Origin: a bacterium
GTDB lineage: Bacteria; Verrucomicrobiota; Verrucomicrobiae; Limisphaerales; J093
DNA length: 6,153 nt
Reading direction: 5' to 3'
Assembly (NCBI GenBank): GCA_021839785.1
Contig: JAKCAB010000287.1
Location: forward strand, 1 to 6,153
How positions within the stretch are numbered: the first letter of the stretch is position 1; the number at the start of each line of letters is the position of its first letter. Below the pieces are notes generated by a model. The model had not been told where the DNA came from. It was given only the letters and a program-made list of their open reading frames with translations, and did no database searches. Positions 1 to 5,720 of the stretch are shown here, piece by piece. The position numbers were made by a program, and so were the translations under genes.

Positions 1-25
1 CATTTACGCAACTGTAACAACCGCA

Positions 26-39
26 GGTTAACTCTAACC
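26..39 (+). promoter_or_regulatory. Small inverted repeat in the leader of the HU-family gene
   Basis: A perfect 5-bp inverted repeat (GGTTA, loop ACTC, TAACC) lies 16 nt upstream of the HU start codon. It is followed directly by tandem AACC units (36-47). It could be a small leader hairpin or a protein-binding site. The stem is short and AT-containing, so it may be chance. No clear -35/-10 pair was recognised in the 55 bases available upstream, and the promoter may lie outside the window. Confidence 0.2.
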
Positions 40-55
40 AACCAACCGGCGTTTT

Positions 56-361
56 ATGACCAAGCGCGATCTGGTAGTCCGTATCAGCCAGGAAACGGGC
101 CTCGTACAACAACAGGTACTCGAGATCGTTCAAAAGACCCTCGACTACATCTCCGAAGCGGTGGCGCGTGGCCAGACCGTGGAACTCCGCAACTTCGGCG
201 TGTTCGAGGTGAAGGTGCGTAAACCGCGCGTCGGCCGCAACCCGAACGCTCCCGAGAAAGACGTCCGCATTCCGCCCCGGGCCGTCGTGAAATTCAAGCC
301 CGGCAAGGAAATGCGCGACGAAGTCATCAAATTAACCCCGAAGGAGCCCCTCCCGGCGTAG
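56..361 (+). CDS. HU/IHF-family histone-like DNA-binding protein
   Basis: This is a 101-residue protein of the bacterial HU/IHF family, small dimeric nucleoid proteins that bend and compact DNA and assist replication, recombination and transcription. The N-terminal helical dimerisation part (about 1-42, starting MTKRDLVVRI) is followed by the conserved turn ELRNFGVFEV (43-52). The DNA-binding beta-arm carries GRNP (60-63), whose proline is the residue that intercalates into DNA in this family. The C-terminal FKPGKEMRDEV (80-90) is also diagnostic. Length is normal (family about 90-100) with a short Lys/Pro-rich tail. The ATG is the only sensible start; the bases before it (CGGCGTTTT) hold no Shine-Dalgarno site. 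hisS lies 77 nt downstream on the same strand. HU and IHF subunits cannot be separated by eye, so no gene symbol is given. The family call is very secure. Confidence 0.96.
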   Translation: MTKRDLVVRISQETGLVQQQVLEIVQKTLDYISEAVARGQTVELRNFGVFEVKVRKPRVGRNPNAPEKDVRIPPRAVVKFKPGKEMRDEVIKLTPKEPLPA

Positions 362-399
362 CCCCTGGCCCGCGCCAAGTCGAGTCAGCCGCGACCTGC

Positions 400-413
400 A
401 GGGCGCCCTTTTT
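400..413 (+). terminator. Possible weak terminator-like palindrome between the HU gene and hisS
   Basis: The perfect 10-bp palindrome AGGGCGCCCT runs straight into five T residues (409-413), 38 nt after the HU stop codon. As RNA it can form only a 3-bp stem with a GCGC loop, which is weak for an intrinsic terminator. The GC-rich-then-T-run layout is nevertheless suggestive. It lies upstream of the preferred hisS ATG, so it could end HU transcription or attenuate read-through into hisS. Confidence 0.2.
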
Positions 414-438
414 GTCTTCACTCACCTCGTCACCGATC

Positions 439-1689
439 ATGGAGCGCCTGCCCGGTTTCCGCGACTTTTACCCCGAGCCGCTGCCCGACCCCAACGCCTG
501 GAGCGCTGACCTCCGGCGCCACGTGTTCGACGCCTGGCGCGACACCGCCCGCCGCTACGGTTTCCGCGAGTATGACGGTCCGCCGCTGGAAACGTTGGAA
601 CTGTACACCGCCAAGAGCGGCGCGGAGATCGTTGGCCAGCTCTACAATTTCACCGACAAAGGCGGCCGCGAAGTGGCGTTGCGCCCGGAGATGACGCCCA
701 CGCTGGCCCGCATGGCGGGGGCGCACGACCGGCAATACCGCAAGCCGCTCAAATGGTTCACCATCCCGCAACTCTTCCGCTATGAGCGCCAGCAGAAAGG
801 GCGGTTGCGCGAACATTTCCAGTTCAACGCCGACATCATCGGCGAGCAATCGGCGGCGGCGGACGCGGAATTGATGGCACTGCTGATCGACTCGCTGCGC
901 GCCCTCGGCCTGACCCGCGCCGACTTTGTATTGCGGTTGAGCAGCCGCAATGCCTGGCAGGAATTCTGCAGCCGCCGCTGCGCGGACCCCGCCCAAGCCT
1001 ACGATTTCTACCAGGTGATCGACAAACTGGAGCGCGAAGCGCCCGCGGCGAGCGAGTCCAAGCTGGCCGCACTGGGTTTCTCGCTGGAGGAAGTCCGCGC
1101 GTTCATCGCAGCGGGACAGCCGACCGAAGAGCTGCGCCGCATCTTGGACGATCTGGCCGCGCGGGGGTTGGCGGATTTCGTGAAGGTGGACTACGGCGTG
1201 ATCCGCGGCCTCGCCTATTACACGGGGCCGGTGTTCGAAACGTTCGATTGCCGGGGAGAATTCCGCGCCATCGCGGGCGGCGGCCGTTACGACAACCTCG
1301 TCAAACTGATCTCGAACGGGAAGGTGGACCTGCCCGCGCTGGGGTTTGGCATGGGGGACGTGGTCCTGACCGAACTGCTCAAATCGCGGGGCCTTGCCCC
1401 CAAGAACGTCGTGCGGCTCGACGCCTTCGTGCTCATCGAGGACGAATCGCTGCGGCCGGATTCGCTGAAGTTGGTGCAGACCCTGCGCGAAGCCGCTTTG
1501 GCGGTGGACTATCCGTTGGCGCCGGCCAAATCGGACAAGCAGTTCAAACGCGCGCTCGAGGCGAACGCCGCCCACACGGTCCGCCTGGAGCGTTCTCCTG
1601 AAGGCGGCGTAGCGGTCCGGGTTAAGCAACTTGCGGAGCGCACCGAACGGGTCGTGCCGGTGAGCGCGGTGGTTGGCACTTTGCGGTGA
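439..1689 (+). CDS. hisS: Histidyl-tRNA synthetase (HisRS)
   Basis: HisRS is a class II aminoacyl-tRNA synthetase that charges tRNA-His with histidine using ATP in the cytoplasm. The 416-residue product begins MERLPGFRDFYPEP, as in many HisRS. Motif 2 lies at about 114-132 (RYERQQKGRLREHFQFN). The histidine-specific HisA block is at 256-263 (RGLAYYTG) and the motif 3 region is at 280-306 (GGGRYDNL to LGFGMG). The remainder (about 325-416) is the anticodon-binding domain. Length matches the family (E. coli about 424). The HisA block has Ala where many bacterial enzymes have Asp (RGLDYY); this looks like a subfamily variant, because everything around it is intact. A TTG at 412 in the same frame would add nine residues (MSSLTSSPI). 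ATG 439 is preferred because the family sequence starts there and the TTG overlaps a T-run. Neither has a good Shine-Dalgarno site. Confidence 0.97.
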   Translation: MERLPGFRDFYPEPLPDPNAWSADLRRHVFDAWRDTARRYGFREYDGPPLETLELYTAKSGAEIVGQLYNFTDKGGREVALRPEMTPTLARMAGAHDRQYRKPLKWFTIPQLFRYERQQKGRLREHFQFNADIIGEQSAAADAELMALLIDSLRALGLTRADFVLRLSSRNAWQEFCSRRCADPAQAYDFYQVIDKLEREAPAASESKLAALGFSLEEVRAFIAAGQPTEELRRILDDLAARGLADFVKVDYGVIRGLAYYTGPVFETFDCRGEFRAIAGGGRYDNLVKLISNGKVDLPALGFGMGDVVLTELLKSRGLAPKNVVRLDAFVLIEDESLRPDSLKLVQTLREAALAVDYPLAPAKSDKQFKRALEANAAHTVRLERSPEGGVAVRVKQLAERTERVVPVSAVVGTLR

Positions 1690-1848
1690 CTGCGCTGGCG
1701 CCGGACAACGGTGCCGGCCGGCGGCAAACGGGCGACTTGTCCAGTTGAGGAACCTGCAACCGCTTTGGCCATGTCTTTTGCCCCGGTCCAAAGCCTACAA
1801 AGAAAAGCCAATGAGCCTCTTGCCGGCAGGCAGGGCCGGGAGTACTGA

Positions 1849-1875
1849 ATGATCAACACATATGCCAAAACTTGA
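1849..1875 (+). promoter_or_regulatory. Possible 8-codon leader ORF with Shine-Dalgarno site before the prepilin gene
   Basis: The gap between hisS and the prepilin gene (1690-1861) has no larger gene. Its only purine-rich Shine-Dalgarno-like site, GGGAG at 1838-1842, lies six bases before ATG 1849, an ideal distance. That ATG opens an eight-codon frame (MINTYAKT) ending at TGA 1873-1875. The stop is four bases before an in-frame prepilin ATG at 1880. Ribosomes ending there could restart on the prepilin gene. Such a site could also arise by chance, or GGGAG could serve the ATG at 1862 from a suboptimal 19-base distance. The interpretation is speculative. Confidence 0.2.
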
Positions 1876-2704
1876 AGCCATGACGAATCCGGACCGTGCT
1901 GGCCGCGCCCGGGGCTTTACCTTGATCGAGTTGCTGGTGGTGATCGCCATCATCGCCATCCTTGCCGGAATGCTGTTGCCCGCGCTGGCGAGGGCGAAAG
2001 GCAAGGCCCAGCAGACTGCTTGCTTGAACAACCAGCGACAAATCGGGATCGCGACCGTGATGTACGTGCAGGACTACAGCAAATATCCGGGCTGCCTCTG
2101 GGTGGAGGGCGGCAACTTTACCTACGTCTGGCCAACCCGCCTTTTCACCCAGATGGGTACAAACCGCGCTGTGTTCTCGTGCCCGAGCGCCAGACCCGAT
2201 ACGCGCTGGGACACCAATGTGAACAAGACGCTCGGGGCCATGACGCCTCCACCGAATCGGGTGCGTGACCCGTGGGGGATCAGCAACACCACGAAGTTCG
2301 CCCTTGGCTATAACGATTGGGGACTCAGGGACCCCGGGACGCCTCAACTTGGCCTCGGAGGTGACGTGAATATCGTGGGTGAGATCAAGGATAGCGCTGT
2401 CGCCGCCCCCTCGAATATGATCATGCTCGGTGACAGCCGACCAGCGGACGGAAATCCAAACAACGCTCAGGGCAATTTCGACGCTAACATCGATCCTAAG
2501 AATCCCGCGGAGTGGCCGGCCAGCCGGCACAACGGCCGCACTACGATGATGTTCGCAGACGGTCACGCCGAAAGCGCGCTGCGAAAGAACGTCGTCGATC
2601 CCAGGAACACCGAGTGGCGTCGCCGCTGGAACAACGACAACGAACCCCACCCCGAAATCAACTGGACGATCAACGCTGCCGAAGCAGCGAGGATCGATCG
2701 TTAG
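1862..2704 (+). CDS. Prepilin-type N-terminal cleavage/methylation protein with H-X9-DG motif
   Basis: This pseudopilin-like protein of about 280 residues has a short basic leader ending in Gly18. A type IV prepilin cleavage site follows (G|FTLIE, Glu at +5 of the mature protein), then a hydrophobic helix, [20 protein letters not shown] (19-38), continuing into [13 protein letters not shown]. Prepilin peptidase should cut after Gly18 and methylate Phe19, leaving the helix in the inner membrane or a pilus-like fibre. Near the C-terminus His223, nine residues, then Asp-Gly (233-234) form the H-X9-DG signature of a large prepilin-associated family abundant in Planctomycetes, Verrucomicrobia and Lentisphaerae. 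The biochemical role of that family is not established. No secretion or pilus assembly gene is nearby, so it is an orphan copy, as is usual for the family. ATG 1862 is used; ATG 1880 (codon 7) is equally compatible with a working leader. The family call is secure; the function is unknown. Confidence 0.93.
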   Translation: MPKLEAMTNPDRAGRARGFTLIELLVVIAIIAILAGMLLPALARAKGKAQQTACLNNQRQIGIATVMYVQDYSKYPGCLWVEGGNFTYVWPTRLFTQMGTNRAVFSCPSARPDTRWDTNVNKTLGAMTPPPNRVRDPWGISNTTKFALGYNDWGLRDPGTPQLGLGGDVNIVGEIKDSAVAAPSNMIMLGDSRPADGNPNNAQGNFDANIDPKNPAEWPASRHNGRTTMMFADGHAESALRKNVVDPRNTEWRRRWNNDNEPHPEINWTINAAEAARIDR

Positions 2705-2804
2705 CCCAAGGTCAACGTCCGGCATTAAGCCTTACGTAAGTGGGTGGAACGAGCGCGAGAGGTCTCGATGGGTAGTCCGTCCGCTAAACCGTGCTGCCGA
2801 TCCT
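2705..2804. other. Convergent intergenic gap with short palindromes, no clear terminator
   Basis: This 100-bp gap separates the end of the prepilin gene (plus strand) from the end of the small minus-strand ORF. It holds the perfect palindrome CTTACGTAAG (2731-2740) and the near-palindrome CGAGA-GG-TCTCG (2756-2767). Neither has enough loop, nor a T-run, to be a standard intrinsic terminator. One copy of an imperfect direct repeat (2774-2789) also lies here. A bidirectional transcription end is expected from the convergent layout, but the sequence does not show one clearly. Confidence 0.4.
2774..2789 (+). repeat. Imperfect 16-bp direct repeat, copy 1
   Basis: AGTCCGTCCGCTAAAC matches copy 2 at 2893-2908 (AGTCCGTCCACTAAAC) at 15 of 16 positions. 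Three further bases (TGC) are shared after a two-base break. The copies start 119 bp apart in the lower-GC segment. On the minus strand copy 2 lies inside the small ORF, whereas this copy lies past its stop. Origin is unknown; it could be a remnant duplication or a dispersed element. Confidence 0.4.
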
Positions 2805-3041
2805 TCACGGGCTTGTGGAGAGCGGCTGGCTTGACGCACCCATCCTCTCTAGCGCCGCTTTCAAAGCGTTCTGAGGTCCCGATAAATTCGCGAGTCCGTC
2901 CACTAAACGTTGCGCCTTGGCAAGATGTTCACTCAATGCTTCCTCGATTCGATTGGAACTCATCGAAGAAGTGGCCCACTCCACCTGCATTTTGCCGATC
3001 AGGTCCTCTTGTTTGACGCTTGCCTTCACGAGCTCGTTCAA
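2805..3041 (-). CDS. Small hypothetical ORF, possibly translationally coupled to the XylR-like regulator
   Basis: This 78-codon frame starts at TTG 3041-3039, whose last two bases belong to the TGA stop of the upstream regulator, giving a TTGA four-base overlap typical of coupled genes. GGGGGAG (3051-3045) lies just before it, although the three-base spacing is tight. The predicted peptide is hydrophilic and mostly helical (runs such as SNRIEEALSEHLAKAQRLVD and NALKAALERMG), with no signal peptide, membrane segment or known motif. I do not recognise a family. Base composition is about 50% GC over 2881-3000, far below the neighbours, and codons such as TTA, CTA and AGT are used freely, so it may be foreign, young or not coding. 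An alternative start is GTG at 3029-3027. The same frame runs open upstream into the regulator gene, but that part overlaps xylR and is treated as a shadow. Confidence 0.35.
   Translation of the reverse strand: MNELVKASVKQEDLIGKMQVEWATSSMSSNRIEEALSEHLAKAQRLVDGLANLSGPQNALKAALERMGASSQPLSTSP
2893..2908 (+). repeat. Imperfect 16-bp direct repeat, copy 2
   Basis: AGTCCGTCCACTAAAC differs from copy 1 (2774-2789) only at the tenth base. Read on the minus strand it encodes RLVDGL within the small hypothetical ORF. Confidence 0.4.
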
Positions 3042-4222
3042 GCGCTCCCCCGGGCCCCCTTGCGATATTGCGCTGGGGTTTGACCGGTCCGCGCCTTGAA
3101 CAAGGCACCCATGTATTCCTGGTGTTTGAAACCGCATCGCTCGGCTACTTCCGCCAAAGGCAGTTCCGTTTCGGCCAGCAATTGTCGCGCGCGTTTGACT
3201 CGCACGTTGATGATTTCTTCCTGGAGCGAGCGGCCCAATTCCTTCCGGAACCTTCGTTGCAGAACGCTGCGGGAAACCGGGACGCGCGCCACGAGATCGC
3301 CCGCCGTCAGGCCGGAGCACGCCTGCTCGCGAATCAACCGCAGCGCGGCGGCGACCTGGCGATCGCCCGTCGCCAGCACGTCCGTCGAAAGGCGCGTCAC
3401 CACGCCCACGGGCGGGACCAATCGCGGCCCCGCCGTTTGCCGCTCGCCGCGCATCGACCGCTCGAGCGCCGCCGCCGCTTCGTAACCGACGGCGCGGTGG
3501 CCGGCGTCCACCGACGAGAGCGGCGGATGGCAGACTTCGCAGAGCGGTTCGTCATTGTCCACACCCACCACGGCCACGTCGTCCGGCACCGCCACGCCCG
3601 CGCGCCGGCAGGCTTCGAGCAGTTGCTGGCCCACCTGGTCGCTGCAGACCATGATGCCAGTGGGTTTGGGCAGGCCGCGCACCCAGTCGGCCAAAGCGTC
3701 TTCCCGACTTTCCCAAGCCCGCCGGTTCAAAGCGCGGCGCGGCAGTTCACAAGTCTTGAAGTTCGCCGTTGAAGCCCCGGCGGCCTCGCGAAACGCTTCG
3801 CGGCGCCGCTCCGACCAGTTTTCGCCTTGGATGCCGAAATAGGCGAAATGGTGAAAGCCGCGTTCGCGCAAATGCTCCGCCGCCATTACCGCCACCAAGC
3901 GGTCATCCACGTGAACCAACGGCAGGCCCGCGGTCGGCACCACTCCTAGCACGTCCACCGCCGGAATGCCGGTGTCCTTCACCGCTGCGGCGATCTGCGG
4001 AGTCTGCACCCGCACAATGATCCCGTCGCCGCCCCAGCCCGCCAGCCAACGCGGCAGACCTTCCTCCAGGCTGTGGGGTTCATGGTAGAGCGACCAGGGG
4101 CCGTGCTCGCGCACGTAGCGGGCGATGCCGCGGAGAATGTCGCGGCCCGAGGCGAGCGAGGTCTCCACCAGCAGCGCCACGCGTGGGGTGGGGTGGGCGG
4201 ACGTTGACGGGCGCTTGGGCAT
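3038..4222 (-). CDS. XylR-like AraC-family transcriptional regulator with periplasmic-binding-protein-like sensor domain
   Basis: This is a 394-residue cytoplasmic regulator with the architecture of E. coli XylR (392 residues). The sugar-sensing PBP1/LacI-like domain spans about 13-280: PRVALLVETSLASGRDILRG at 13-32, the hinge-proximal DGIIVRV, and VVGVDNDEPLCEV at 218-230 followed by PPLSSVD. The AraC-type DNA-binding domain spans about 288-390, with a first helix-turn-helix (LTAGDLVARVPVSRSVLQRRFRK, 305-327) and a second (PLAEVAERCGFKHQEYMGALFKARTG, 355-380). XylR-like proteins bind a sugar and activate or repress catabolic genes. The ligand cannot be read from sequence, and no sugar-use genes are nearby, so the xylR symbol is withheld. 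The frame stays open to 4372, but ATG 4222 is chosen because it gives family length and puts the sensor fold 12 residues in. No Shine-Dalgarno site precedes it. It follows sucB on the same strand after about 250 bp, so it probably has its own promoter. Confidence 0.94.
   Translation of the reverse strand: MPKRPSTSAHPTPRVALLVETSLASGRDILRGIARYVREHGPWSLYHEPHSLEEGLPRWLAGWGGDGIIVRVQTPQIAAAVKDTGIPAVDVLGVVPTAGLPLVHVDDRLVAVMAAEHLRERGFHHFAYFGIQGENWSERRREAFREAAGASTANFKTCELPRRALNRRAWESREDALADWVRGLPKPTGIMVCSDQVGQQLLEACRRAGVAVPDDVAVVGVDNDEPLCEVCHPPLSSVDAGHRAVGYEAAAALERSMRGERQTAGPRLVPPVGVVTRLSTDVLATGDRQVAAALRLIREQACSGLTAGDLVARVPVSRSVLQRRFRKELGRSLQEEIINVRVKRARQLLAETELPLAEVAERCGFKHQEYMGALFKARTGQTPAQYRKGARGSA
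3045..3051 (-). promoter_or_regulatory. Ribosome-binding-like site for the coupled small ORF
   Basis: On the minus strand GGGGGAG lies inside the last codons of the XylR-like gene, three bases before the TTG that overlaps its stop. It is one of only two Shine-Dalgarno-like sites seen near a start in this window. The very short spacing weakens the case. The Gly/Arg-encoding GC-rich tail of the regulator could produce it by chance. Confidence 0.25.
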
Positions 4223-4475
4223 GAGTTTGTGCCAACTGGATACCGCGCGCACGATAAGTAACCCAGGCCGGCGGGCAAGCGGCTTTGTGTCCTTTGAATT
4301 TTGACGACACCGTTCGTGTGCCCGCTGCCACCGCGGAATTGACCGCGCCCACCGAGGTCGCCGCAAGTTCAAGCCGCGACGCAGGTCCGCACCAAACCTG
4401 AATTCTTGCGGTGCCCGATCCGGTCGAGGCCCGTTCCAGCGCGACTGCCCGCCAACGGCGTTTGCCGCGGCTGCG
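4223..4475 (-). other. Intergenic region between sucB and the XylR-like gene
   Basis: These 253 bases contain no convincing gene. In transcription order, the start of the region just after the sucB stop has a CGCC-GTT-GGCG mini-hairpin without a T-run, so no clear terminator is seen. Further on is a 5-bp inverted repeat (CGCGG/CCGCG around AATTGA, 4332-4347 on the plus strand), which may be chance or an operator. The region should hold the promoter of the regulator gene, but no confident -35/-10 pair is visible. The regulator's reading frame is open through part of it (to 4372), but the translation there is basic and low in similarity to the family. Confidence 0.4.
4332..4347. repeat. Inverted repeat upstream of the XylR-like gene
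   Basis: CGCGG and CCGCG arms flank a six-base AATTGA centre, about 110 bases before the regulator's start codon. A site of this size in a GC-rich genome is often chance. If real, it could be an operator or hairpin in the regulator's leader. Confidence 0.15.
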
Positions 4476-5708
4476 TCAAACTTCCAGAAGCATCCGAGCG
4501 GGGTTCTCGACCAGGTCTTTGATCCGTCGCAGGAACGTGACGGCCTCGCGTCCGTCCACGATCCGGTGGTCGTAGGTGAGCGCCAAATACATCATCGGCC
4601 GGATCGCGACCTGGCCGTTCACCGCCACCGGGCGATCCTGGATGGCGTGCATGCCGAGCACGCCGCTTTGGGGCGCGTTGATGAGCGGGGTCGAGAGCAG
4701 CGAGCCATAGACGCCGCCGTTGGTGATCGTGAACGTGCCGCCAGCCAGTTCGTCGGGCTTGATCCGGTTTTCTTTGACGCGCTTGCCGAAGTCGGCGATG
4801 GCCTGCTCGATTTCAGCGAAGCTCAGCCGCTCGGCGTTGCGCAAGACCGGCACCACCAATCCGCGACCGCCGCCGATGGCGATGCCGATGTCGAAGTAGT
4901 TTCGATAGACGATATCGGTGCCGCGAATCTCGGCATTCAGCGCGGGGCTGTCCTTGAGCGCCTCGACCACGGCCTTCACGAAAAACGACATGAAGCCCAG
5001 CTTGATTTGGTATCGTTCCAGAAACTTGTCCTGGAACTGGCTGCGCAGCGCCAGCACGCCCGACATGTCCAGCTCGTTGAAGGTGGTCAACAACGCCATG
5101 GTGTTCTGGGCCTGGAGGAGACGTTCGGCGATTTTGCGCCGAATCAGGCTCATCGCGACAACTTCTTCCTCGCGGCCGGCCGCGGTCGTGACCGGTTGCG
5201 CCGCCGGCGCCGGCTGGGCTTCAGGTTGACTCGGGATGGCGGCTGGCTGGGTCGCCTGCGCAGCGGCACGTTGGACATCTTCCTTCAAAACCCGCCCGCC
5301 GGGACCCGTGCCAGGAATTTCCTCGGCTTTGAGACCCGCGTGGGCGGCCAGCCGCGCGGCGGCGGGCATGACCCGCGGTTCCGGCTGGGCGGTGCCTTCC
5401 GGCTTCGGCTTTGCCGCCTTCGGCGCAATCACTGGCGCGGGCGTCTCCGCCTTGGCCGGCGCGGGCGCGCCGGCCCGCTCCAGATAACCCACCACCTCGC
5501 CGACGCTGACCTTGGCTCCTTTTGGCTTGAGCAACTTGCCGAGGACACCGTCGGCGGGCGCGAAAAGCTCCATCGTCGCCTTGTCGGTCTCGATGACGGC
5601 CACGGCTTCGTCCTTGCGGACCGGATCGCCTTCGCCTTTGAGCCATTCGCCAATCTCGACCTCGGAAACGGATTCGCCGACCGAGGGCACGGTGAGTTCG
5701 GTTGCCAT
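4476..5708 (-). CDS. sucB: Dihydrolipoyllysine-residue succinyltransferase (E2 of 2-oxoglutarate dehydrogenase)
   Basis: SucB (OdhB) is the E2 core of the 2-oxoglutarate dehydrogenase complex; it moves the succinyl group from E1 via a lipoyl arm to CoA in the TCA cycle. The 410 residues show the expected order. A lipoyl domain (1-77) has its target lysine in ETDKATMEL (Lys43). An Ala/Pro-rich linker follows. The peripheral subunit-binding domain (about 114-147, [13 protein letters not shown] to [11 protein letters not shown]) binds E1/E3. After a second flexible linker the catalytic domain (about 181-410) ends with the active-site signature DHRIVDG (His381, Asp385). [20 protein letters not shown] and [13 protein letters not shown] are typical of SucB rather than the pyruvate or branched-chain E2. 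Length matches the family (about 405). ATG 5708 is fixed by the [14 protein letters not shown] start. It is 12 bases after the sucA stop, in one operon. No Shine-Dalgarno site precedes it (CCGTTTTC), so translation may depend on coupling to sucA. Confidence 0.97.
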   Translation of the reverse strand: MATELTVPSVGESVSEVEIGEWLKGEGDPVRKDEAVAVIETDKATMELFAPADGVLGKLLKPKGAKVSVGEVVGYLERAGAPAPAKAETPAPVIAPKAAKPKPEGTAQPEPRVMPAAARLAAHAGLKAEEIPGTGPGGRVLKEDVQRAAAQATQPAAIPSQPEAQPAPAAQPVTTAAGREEEVVAMSLIRRKIAERLLQAQNTMALLTTFNELDMSGVLALRSQFQDKFLERYQIKLGFMSFFVKAVVEALKDSPALNAEIRGTDIVYRNYFDIGIAIGGGRGLVVPVLRNAERLSFAEIEQAIADFGKRVKENRIKPDELAGGTFTITNGGVYGSLLSTPLINAPQSGVLGMHAIQDRPVAVNGQVAIRPMMYLALTYDHRIVDGREAVTFLRRIKDLVENPARMLLEV

Positions 5709-5720
5709 GAAAACGGTGGG

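Noticed and set aside
1766..1781. Possible sigma-54 -24/-12 promoter (TGGCC...TTTGC) before the prepilin gene
   Set aside because: The distance between the GG and GC elements is one base longer than the strict sigma-54 spacing.
430..1791. A 453-codon open frame on the minus strand, antisense to all of hisS
   Set aside because: The translation is rich in Arg, His and Gln with no recognisable domain, and hisS on the other strand is complete with every motif. Long antisense frames are expected opposite GC-rich genes.
1811..1852. A 13-residue leader ORF (MSLLPAGRAGSTE) before the prepilin gene
   Set aside because: It has no Shine-Dalgarno site and no run of regulatory codons. The site before ATG 1849 is better supported, and even that is weak.
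3042..3320. Upstream extension of the small minus-strand ORF to an ATG at 3320
   Set aside because: The extra part lies wholly inside the helix-turn-helix region of the XylR-like gene, whose frame is certain. Only the part after the TTGA overlap can be an independent gene.
3020..3772. A 250-codon plus-strand frame antisense to the XylR-like gene
   Set aside because: It mirrors the codon structure of the regulator, has a low-complexity Arg/His/Ala-rich product and shows no family motifs.
4223..4372. Fifty-residue N-terminal extension of the XylR-like protein
   Set aside because: It would exceed the usual family length, is Arg-rich without a recognisable domain, and ATG 4222 gives a 394-residue protein that matches XylR.
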